DNA from: Planctomycetota bacterium
GTDB taxonomy: Bacteria; Planctomycetota; Planctomycetia; Pirellulales; UBA7805
DNA length: 42,429 bases
Assembly: GCA_003389215.1 (NCBI GenBank)
Contig: QQVP01000087.1
Location: forward strand, 1 to 42,429
Reading direction: 5' to 3'
The notes below the pieces were generated by a model that saw nothing but the letters and a program-made list of their open reading frames with translations, was not told where the DNA came from and did no database searches. Shown here piece by piece: positions 36,353 through 42,429 of the stretch. Position 1 is the first letter of the stretch. Each line of letters begins with the position of its first letter. The translations under genes were made by a program, and so were the position numbers.

Positions 36353-36982
36353 ATGACCGCGAGTGAACCGCCAGCTGCCGAGCGTCGCCGCCGCCTGGCG
36401 GCGGCGGGGCTGGTGCTGGGGCCGCCGCTGTTCATGCTGGGCGAGGTCGTCCACCACCAGGTCGACACGCGACCCGTCCTGGCGGCCGCCCTGGCCTGCC
36501 TGGGACTCTACCTCTGGATCGCCGGCATCTTGGGCATCGTCCACCTGCTGCGGCCCGACGCTGACCGACTCGGTCTGTTGGGCGGTGCCGCTGCACTGCT
36601 CGGGGCGATTGCCGTCTCGAACATCATGGTGATTCAGCTGGTGTTCGCGCTGGTCGATCAGAAGGTGGAAAGCTACCCCGAGCTGATCCGCGACATCTTC
36701 AACTACGTGCTGTTCGTCACGTATCTGTTCGGTCCCGTCTTTCCCGCCGCCCTGGCCGTGCTCGCCGGCGGTCTCCTCTGGCAACGGATCTTTCCGACCT
36801 GGATCACCGTGACGTTTCTCAGCGGCGCGCTGACGTTTCCGGTAGGCCGTGTGGGCGGAGTGCCGCTGATCCTCCACGTCACCGATTTTCTGCTCGCCGT
36901 CGGCGCCATGGCGATGGGATGGCAGCTCTGGAAACGTGCCGAACTATGGAACGGCCCGCCGGAGCGCCCCGCCGACCGATAG
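36353..36982 (+). CDS. Integral membrane protein, about six helices
   Basis: The 209-residue product starts with a short basic tail and then alternates hydrophobic segments, roughly at 17-35, 42-62, 75-100, 120-145, 150-170 and 180-200. There are no charged catalytic motifs apart from an early EVVHHQVD. I do not recognise a family with certainty; DUF4386-like proteins have a comparable layout. The ATG at 36353 is preferred; the upstream frame to 36227 is noise-like. It is convergent with the DUF4914-like gene 80 bases away. Confidence 0.72.
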   Translation: MTASEPPAAERRRRLAAAGLVLGPPLFMLGEVVHHQVDTRPVLAAALACLGLYLWIAGILGIVHLLRPDADRLGLLGGAAALLGAIAVSNIMVIQLVFALVDQKVESYPELIRDIFNYVLFVTYLFGPVFPAALAVLAGGLLWQRIFPTWITVTFLSGALTFPVGRVGGVPLILHVTDFLLAVGAMAMGWQLWKRAELWNGPPERPADR

Positions 36983-37062
36983 CGGGCCCGGTGCGATTCG
37001 TCGCTGGCGAGGGGTGAAGCTCGGCTGCGGTGGGGCCTGAGCAGGTGCTGCCCGTTGGTCTC

Positions 37063-38961
37063 CTAGCACGCCGAAAGCCGGTCGTAGTCGGCGACCGTGG
37101 CGCCATCCAGACAAGCACGGATGATCTCTTGAGCTTTGGGGTCGAGATCTTCGTCGAGGAACTGGCGGATCTGCTCGTGGAAGAACTCGGTGAGAATCTC
37201 CGCGCCCCGGTCGTAGGCCTCTTCGCCAACTTCGGGTTGGGTGTCGACCTGCAGGAACCAGTGACCGATCACCTGACCCTCGACTTGAATCGTCCGCAGC
37301 GAGCGACCCAGCAGCGGACAACGGCTGGCCACCAGGCGACCTTCGGTGAACGCGGCCGAGCCACGACGCGCCAGGTATTCTCGCGCGACCCACTGCGGCG
37401 CAAAGCCGACCTGCCAGCAGCCGACGTGTTGATTGGGCACCAGGATGAACATCGTGTCCTGGGTGTCCATCACCTGGCGAAACAGGATGTTCGCCTGGTC
37501 GACACGCCGCCCCGTCGCGAACGGCCAATACGAGCCGACGCCCTCGGAGCTCATGCCTTCGGTCTCCACAATCGACGGGTTGCCGTGGCCGCGCGGGGCG
37601 ACCAAACGCCAAAGCCACGCCAGCGACGGCGGCAACAGGTGGAACAGGCCCAGAATGCCATACGTGGGGCGCTCGCGGGTGCAGGGAGGACAACGCACAC
37701 CGAAGCTGCGAATGTCGACCGTCACCGGCTCGTTGACGATGCCGGGGTAGTTCGCCCGCGGAAACACCAACCGCGGATTGGGACAGGGGACGCCTGGCTT
37801 GTCCTCGATCGGCTCCCAGATGAGCGCCGTCGAACCGGGCACGGCATCGATATTGAGAAACAGAAGTGGTTCCCGCGGGCGCATGGTGAGTGCCTCGAGG
37901 TGCGGGTCGGTCCCGTATTCGGTGATGTGATTGACGCGGAGGAACCAGGCGTGCTCGGCGTCCGTTAGCGAGAGCTTCTGTTCCCGGGCGCTGTTGTCCT
38001 GCAGCTCGGGGTGGCACAGGGCCATGTCGTCGGTGACTGGCCGCAGCTCGCAACCGCGGGGGATCGACACGTATCGCTTTTCGCCGTTGACGATGTTGGT
38101 CCCCAGCTTCAGGCGGCCGTCCAGCTCGCGGTGCATCTGCTCGAGCATCTCGCTCTTGCCGCCGCCCGAGGCGCCCTCGTGCATCATCGTAATCGTGTTG
38201 TCGTACGGAGTGAGCACCTGGACCGTCGAGCAGTGCGCGGTGGTCCAGCCGTCTCGCTCGCCATAGTTCAGCAACATGCCGTACACGCCCTTCTTGGCGG
38301 AAGGGCCCGGGTACAGGTTGTAGCTGAACAGCTCGTGCAGCTCTTCGCGACGGTTGTGCACCACAACCTGCCGGCCGTCGAAGTGCGTGTGACGAAACGG
38401 CGGGGCAATGTAGATGATGGCCGAGTGGTAATACGCCTCGCCCATCGCGCTGATCTGCTCGAGGGGCACGATCCCCTGTAACGTGGCCAGCCCGAAGGCA
38501 AAGAAGGCCGCGTTGGCTGGGCAAATCGCCATGGCGGGAAGGCCCTTGCCGGGCAGGCCTGCGTCAAAGAAGAAGCAAGCGACGTCCTGCGTCTTGAGCC
38601 ACTCGAAGGTCTCCTGCCGCAACGTCTCGAAGTCGTCGCCAAAGCGGCTCTTGAAGGTCTGCTTGTCGGTGGCGCGATCGTCGGCGATCACCATGCAGTT
38701 CGGATCTCGACGCCGCATGTACGGCTCGAGGTAGTTGGCGCTGATGCCGTTGCGCACGCGGCACACTTTCGCTTCCGTGATATACTCGCCGTCGATGTCG
38801 TAGCCGACGTGGAAGTAGCCGCGGTCGTCGACCTGATCTTCGGGGACGGCCGCCTCGGCCAACTCGGCGGCAGTGTTAAAAAAGCGGACGCTCTTGGCCT
38901 CGGTGAGGACCTGTTTGGCGAAACGAGAAAGGCCGAGCTTGAGAAGTTCGTCGGCAATCAT
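37063..38961 (-). CDS. DUF4914-like P-loop protein (PEPCK-like)
   Basis: The 632-residue product has a clear P-loop, GASGGGKSE (263-271), preceded by TITMMHE, in a setting like the kinase fold of phosphoenolpyruvate carboxykinases. NIDAVPGSTALIWEP and RCPPCTRERPTYG are other recognisable phrases. From memory I match it to the DUF4914 family, whose function is unknown. It has no signal peptide or membrane segments. I chose the ATG at 38961, with GGAG at the right distance, over 39012. It is not in an operon with its neighbours. Confidence 0.8.
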   Translation of the reverse strand: MIADELLKLGLSRFAKQVLTEAKSVRFFNTAAELAEAAVPEDQVDDRGYFHVGYDIDGEYITEAKVCRVRNGISANYLEPYMRRRDPNCMVIADDRATDKQTFKSRFGDDFETLRQETFEWLKTQDVACFFFDAGLPGKGLPAMAICPANAAFFAFGLATLQGIVPLEQISAMGEAYYHSAIIYIAPPFRHTHFDGRQVVVHNRREELHELFSYNLYPGPSAKKGVYGMLLNYGERDGWTTAHCSTVQVLTPYDNTITMMHEGASGGGKSEMLEQMHRELDGRLKLGTNIVNGEKRYVSIPRGCELRPVTDDMALCHPELQDNSAREQKLSLTDAEHAWFLRVNHITEYGTDPHLEALTMRPREPLLFLNIDAVPGSTALIWEPIEDKPGVPCPNPRLVFPRANYPGIVNEPVTVDIRSFGVRCPPCTRERPTYGILGLFHLLPPSLAWLWRLVAPRGHGNPSIVETEGMSSEGVGSYWPFATGRRVDQANILFRQVMDTQDTMFILVPNQHVGCWQVGFAPQWVAREYLARRGSAAFTEGRLVASRCPLLGRSLRTIQVEGQVIGHWFLQVDTQPEVGEEAYDRGAEILTEFFHEQIRQFLDEDLDPKAQEIIRACLDGATVADYDRLSAC

Positions 38962-39335
38962 AGCGACTCCATTGCTAAGCGAGTGGGTTGGGAAGTTGCC
39001 CGTGCGAGCCAAGCCCCCGCCGGAGGCTCAGCGGTGGGAACTGCCAACTCACGCCAGAACCTACGCGAAGCCCCGATGGCGGTCAATCGGAGGACGGGAA
39101 GCGGACAACACCCCGGGCGCAACTGATCCGTTGTCCGGCAGCGAAGCGTCAAGGGGATCTCGCCAGCGCGCCGAGGCGCCGTGAGATTGTCGATTCTTGG
39201 AGCACGTACCAGAGCTTCGAGTTTCGGCAACTCGAGCAAGGGTAACCCAAGCAGGCAAACAGCGGTGCGCTTGGTGCAAGGTGGTGCCGGCGCCGGTGCC
39301 GGTGCGTGCGACGGCCACCACCACGTCGCCATTCG
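38962..39335. other. Gene-free spacer with GC microrepeat
   Basis: The only distinctive structure in these 374 bases is a GGTGCCGGC-type microrepeat at about 39284-39306. The promoter of the DUF4914-like gene must lie here, but I see no convincing boxes. An open frame on the minus strand reads as low-complexity Ala/Pro noise and was not called. Confidence 0.45.
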
Positions 39336-40034
39336 TTAACCGGCCGCCATACGACGTTTGACTTTCGTAAGCAGCCGGTTCCATCGCGCCGCGGGCGAGG
39401 ACCTTCCCCGCTGGAGCCTTCCGAACTCCTCCCAAAAGGTCTTGGCACGGTCCTGGGCGTACGTGACCAGACGATGACGAAGCGCCTCTTCGTCCGGAAC
39501 GACGAAGATCACGTCGTCGATGATTTGCACGATCGGTCGTTTGGCCGCCCTCGGCAGTGCGTCGCAAATCTCCGCGGTCGTCGGCCATTGCGCCGGCTCG
39601 TGCGGTGGTGGCGGAGCGCTCATGAACAGCCGGGCATCGTCGATCAGGAGGATGTCGTCCGCCCGGCCGGAAAGACAACGCAACTCGTCCAGCAGCGGAC
39701 ACTCGTCACTTTCGCCCGCCGTTTCGCCACCCGACCAGTGCCCGTCCAGCCAATGGACGGCACGACGGTCGCCCAGTTCGCGGACAATCTGCGGCAGCAC
39801 GTCTCGCGAATCTCCCAGGTGAGGTGTCACACCCTCGATCTTGGCGAGCTCCTGGCTATGCAAATCGTAGAGTCCTTGGGCACGCTCGATCGTGTGAACG
39901 ATCTCGAAGTGATCGGACGCCCATCTCGTCGTGGTGCCGTGGAACGTGCCGGTCTCGACAAAGGCCGTGGCACGGTGGAGCCGGGCCAGCTCGAGCACAA
40001 TGCCCGTCGGAACTCCCATATTGACGATTCCCAT
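39336..40034 (-). CDS. Class I methyltransferase-like protein (TylF/CmcI-type layout)
   Basis: The 232-residue product has FVETGTFHGTTT as a SAM-binding motif I, IVHTIER as motif II, and LLIDDARLF (motif IV-like, with DD that may bind a metal). This resembles small metal-dependent O-methyltransferase-like proteins. A basic C-terminal tail follows. The start at 40034 has GGAGG six bases ahead, and a promoter candidate lies at 40086-40115. The substrate is unknown. It follows the desaturase gene on the same strand at 281 bases, but probably has its own promoter. Confidence 0.8.
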   Translation of the reverse strand: MGIVNMGVPTGIVLELARLHRATAFVETGTFHGTTTRWASDHFEIVHTIERAQGLYDLHSQELAKIEGVTPHLGDSRDVLPQIVRELGDRRAVHWLDGHWSGGETAGESDECPLLDELRCLSGRADDILLIDDARLFMSAPPPPHEPAQWPTTAEICDALPRAAKRPIVQIIDDVIFVVPDEEALRHRLVTYAQDRAKTFWEEFGRLQRGRSSPAARWNRLLTKVKRRMAAG

Positions 40035-40085
40035 CGTTCCCTCCGATACGCTCGTTTCCTGCTGGCCGCGCTCGACCGATGCGCA

Positions 40086-40115
40086 ATTCAACCGCGCGCC
40101 GGCGATCGACGTCAA
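40086..40115 (-). promoter_or_regulatory. Possible promoter of the methyltransferase-like gene
   Basis: TTGACG (40115-40110) and TTGAAT (40091-40086) on the minus strand are 18 bases apart. The -35 matches at five of six positions and the -10 at four. Confidence 0.42.
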
Positions 40116-40315
40116 GACAAAATGGTGCAAAGAGGCGTGGGGGCAGGTCGTCTCACAGAGCCGCCGGTTCGATTCGCGGCTAGGCGGCCTTGCTGCCGTC
40201 ACCAGGCGTGAGCGAATCGGTCGCTCTGCTTTGGGCAGCCGGCGCCGCGTCCGCTTCGCCATGGCAGGGAAAGAAATTGTCCCACTCGCGGTCGAGCTGC
40301 CCGGGCTGCCGTCGA

Positions 40316-41530
40316 TCACGACGTCCCCAAGGTCTTGGCCGTCTCCTGAAAACGCCGCAGATTGCGGTGGGACTCGTTGTTGAAATTCTCTTCGAAGGTT
40401 TGCGGTCTGGCCAGGACGAACTTCAAGCCGAGCAGCGTATAAGACGGGATCGTTTCCAGATCGTCGTAGAACTCCGCTGCGATCTTCCTCAGCCGCCACA
40501 GCCGCGACCAGGGAATGCCCATGATGTCGTGGTGCTCGACGTGCAGGCCCGCATTGAAGGTCACCAGGTTGACCAGCCGGCCATAATGCGACGCGCTCGG
40601 CTGATAGGTGCGGCGGCCGTGGAAATGCGAGATGCCCAGCACCCAGCCGAGGCAATAAGGGTTGAGCCAGCCGGTGAAGAAGGCCTGGCTGGCCAACAGA
40701 TACACGACCGACACCCATCCTCCGTACAGAAAAAGCCCCACACACATCGCCAGCGAGAACAGCGGGTAGACGACCGCCCAGCGCATGAAGCCGGGACCTT
40801 CCTTCTCATAGCCGCTGACCATGTGTTCGTCGGCCAGCACCGATAAGGTTCGCCGGCCGGGCTGCAGGCGACCCCGCAGCAACGAGCCGAACAAGTACAT
40901 CATCAGTCCCACCACACTGCGGATCACCTGCATGACGATCATGAAGGTCGAGTACGGCACGAACAGGGGTGACGTGTTGCGGGTGACCAGAAAAAAGGAA
41001 CGGCGCCGGGTGATGAAGTCCTTCTTGGCTCCCATGTCGTTATGATGCACCAGGTGCTCCAACCACCACGTGTGGTGTCCCGACAGGAACATCGGTAGCG
41101 TGGTCAACGTGAACAAGTAGCGGTTCCAGGCGAGCTTCTTGAACACCAAGCCATGCGTACACTCGTGGCCCAACTGAAACAGGCCGATGTTGATGACGCT
41201 GCCCACGAAGTACGCGGTCAACAGCATGACCCACCACGGCGCGTGGCTGACGGCCAGGGCCAGGCCAATCTGAGTTCCGGCCATCAAGACGCACCAGAGA
41301 GCGGTGGAGGGACGGTTTCCGAACAGTTGCTTGACTTCCGGATGGGCGCGCAGGATCGCCCGGGCGCGTTCTCGATGCCACACGGCATCGGGCTTGTCGT
41401 CATCCGACACGCGATCGGAAATGTCGACTTCGAAACCTGGAAACACAGGAGCGGCGGTGCCGAGCATCCCCAAGCGCATCTTCGGCCGGAATCCACCCGG
41501 AAGGACCTTTTCGTTGCTTGCTTGAATCAT
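40316..41530 (-). CDS. DEGS-like sphingolipid delta-4 desaturase homologue
   Basis: This 404-residue membrane protein is a di-iron fatty-acid-desaturase family member with three His boxes: HECTH (122-126), HLVHH (159-163) and HVEHH (330-334). Its match is closest, by eye, to the dihydroceramide desaturase DEGS. The pre-membrane segment HPEVKQLF corresponds to HPEIKxL. The end TFNAGLHVEHHDIMGIPW plus KIAAEFYDDL corresponds to TFNVGYHNEHHDFPNIPG and KIAAEYYDNL. Four to six membrane helices are visible. If it acts as DEGS does, it would put a 4,5 double bond into a sphingoid base or a related lipid. The ATG at 41530 has AAGGA ten bases ahead. No serine palmitoyltransferase is nearby. Confidence 0.88.
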   Translation of the reverse strand: MIQASNEKVLPGGFRPKMRLGMLGTAAPVFPGFEVDISDRVSDDDKPDAVWHRERARAILRAHPEVKQLFGNRPSTALWCVLMAGTQIGLALAVSHAPWWVMLLTAYFVGSVINIGLFQLGHECTHGLVFKKLAWNRYLFTLTTLPMFLSGHHTWWLEHLVHHNDMGAKKDFITRRRSFFLVTRNTSPLFVPYSTFMIVMQVIRSVVGLMMYLFGSLLRGRLQPGRRTLSVLADEHMVSGYEKEGPGFMRWAVVYPLFSLAMCVGLFLYGGWVSVVYLLASQAFFTGWLNPYCLGWVLGISHFHGRRTYQPSASHYGRLVNLVTFNAGLHVEHHDIMGIPWSRLWRLRKIAAEFYDDLETIPSYTLLGLKFVLARPQTFEENFNNESHRNLRRFQETAKTLGTS

Positions 41531-41886
41531 GGGGTAGTGTCCTTGTGAAGTTGGCTCGTTGAACCTGCCAGCCAGCGTCCCGCCTATTGAGCCCTGCGCA
41601 GCCAATGAACCAGGCCGACCAGCGGGAGGCCGGCGTTCCAGCCATCACCGCCGCCGCGAAGGGCTCATTAACAACGCAGCCATCAATAAACGGACAGGCA
41701 GCCGCCGCGCGGTGTCCGGCGATCCGCACGTCTTGCCAAGATAACGGGCGCATCCAGCGCTGCAACGGCAGTTTATAGGCTCGCAACGATCCATAAAAGG
41801 GCCTGGATGCGACGACGGGCACGTGCCGAAGTCGGAAGGCTGCGCCGAAAGCGAAGGCTCCGCAGACGAGAGGACGTCTCGCCGAG
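41531..41886. other. Spacer upstream of the desaturase gene
   Basis: These 356 bases contain no convincing gene. I found no good promoter boxes for the desaturase gene. A small hairpin-like AGACG/CGTCT pair (about 41863-41878) and a short imperfect repeat near 41790-41810 are the only structures seen. Confidence 0.35.
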
Positions 41887-42264
41887 ATGCGCCACCACGA
41901 AAGCCACTTGGATGGCGGCGACGGAGTCGATCGGCGAACGCTCCGACCGCCGCGCTCGGAGCGTCCAACCTGGGTGAAGCGCGCGACGACTCAAGATAAA
42001 ATCGATTCGTTTTGGTCGGGCGAATCCTTTGACCTGCCGGAGAGCCAGGAACTGAGCTACCACCTGGCCGTGGTCCTGGTTCGCAATTTGATGTCCGATT
42101 ATCCGCGCCGCGTTCTGGACTTTCTCAATTCGGCGGAATTCTCCGACGCCGGAAACGCCGCGTTGATCGACTCGTGCGGCATCTCTCTCGTCGATCTTGT
42201 CGGTCAATTCCTGGGCCGTGGTCCGTGGAGCCCCCGCACGGACTATTCCGATGCGGAAGCGTAA
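41887..42264 (+). pseudogene. C-terminal remnant of a planctomycete family protein
   Basis: The last 85 residues of this 125-residue frame look like real protein: the stretch from DSFWSGESFDLP to ELSYHLAVVLVRNL, then DYPRRVLDFL, DAGNAALIDSCGISLVDLVGQFLG and GPWSPRTDY. I recall a similar C-terminal end (SYxLAxxLV, DAGxAA, LxxLxxxFLGxGxWxP) in longer planctomycete proteins, some with a metallopeptidase-type domain before it. The first 40 residues are Arg- and His-rich and do not resemble a domain, and no upstream frame continues. The gene therefore seems to have lost its 5' part. It could still be a short functional gene, since the ATG at 41887 has a short GAG ahead. Confidence 0.5.
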
Positions 42265-42429
42265 GACGTAACCGCCGGGCCGTGTGTTCCATCGACGTCG
42301 ATCGATTTGCGCGCATCGAGACTCGCGCATCACTCGCTCCGGTCTTCCAATGGACGGTGGCGAATCTGACAATTGGGTAGCCTCTGGCGCAGCCATTCGA
42401 TCTGCCTTTCGCCTACTGGAACATCGCTC

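Noticed and set aside
38958..39332. 124-codon minus-strand frame between the DUF4914-like and methyltransferase-like genes
   Set aside because: Ala/Pro low complexity from the GGTGCCGGC microrepeat, no ribosome site, and overlap with the promoter region of the next gene.

Overview
The window looks like a chromosomal segment of a planctomycete, most likely of the Pirellulales group. The signs are a high GC content, a giant tandem UvrA, a TsaC/low-molecular-weight phosphatase fusion, a MoxR/DUF58/VWA (Bat-like) cluster, and short dispersed palindromes of the kind I remember from Pirellula-type genomes. This placement is an inference; no rRNA or other marker is present. I found no tRNA, rRNA, CRISPR array, transposase, integrase or phage gene.

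Layout. 1-6.2 kb (minus strand): an exported MsrB; an HEAGH metallopeptidase translationally coupled to a Ddl-like ATP-grasp ligase; a conserved hypothetical gene; rpiB; and a TsaC-phosphatase fusion behind a good sigma70-like promoter. 6.4-15.5 kb (plus strand): an NHL-repeat protein, a 1022-residue VWA membrane protein, a MoxR ATPase, a DUF58 protein, a BatA-like VWA protein and a methyltransferase. The middle four form a classic MoxR/VWA chaperone-like cassette. 15.5-20 kb (minus): a membrane metallophosphoesterase, a pseudo-receiver/PAS/GAF/receiver protein, and an exported coiled-coil protein whose C-terminus resembles a retropepsin without its DTG motif. 20-23.5 kb: a small membrane protein, a 140-bp MITE-like inverted repeat, a MacB/LolCDE-like ABC pair with a very His-rich periplasmic loop, and smpB. 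23.7-35.4 kb: lipA (plus), then on the minus strand, in transcription order, a PTPS/QueD-family gene, hemB, ribD, the 2319-residue double UvrA and a coupled CBM9-like gene. 35.5-42.4 kb: a MazG-like gene, a repeat-rich spacer, a membrane protein, a DUF4914-like P-loop protein, a small methyltransferase-like protein, a strikingly DEGS-like (sphingolipid delta-4) desaturase, and a C-terminal remnant of another gene.

Most of the region is housekeeping: DNA repair, tRNA modification, trans-translation, and lipoate, heme, flavin and pterin synthesis. The items most worth following up are the double UvrA with its duplicated uncharacterised C-terminal domain and coupled partner gene, the eukaryote-like sphingolipid desaturase homologue, the degenerate retropepsin-like exported protein, the His-rich ABC permease, and the inverted-repeat element that supplies the permease stop codon. 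All coordinates and motifs were read by eye from the sequence; family names come from memory of motifs, not from a search.
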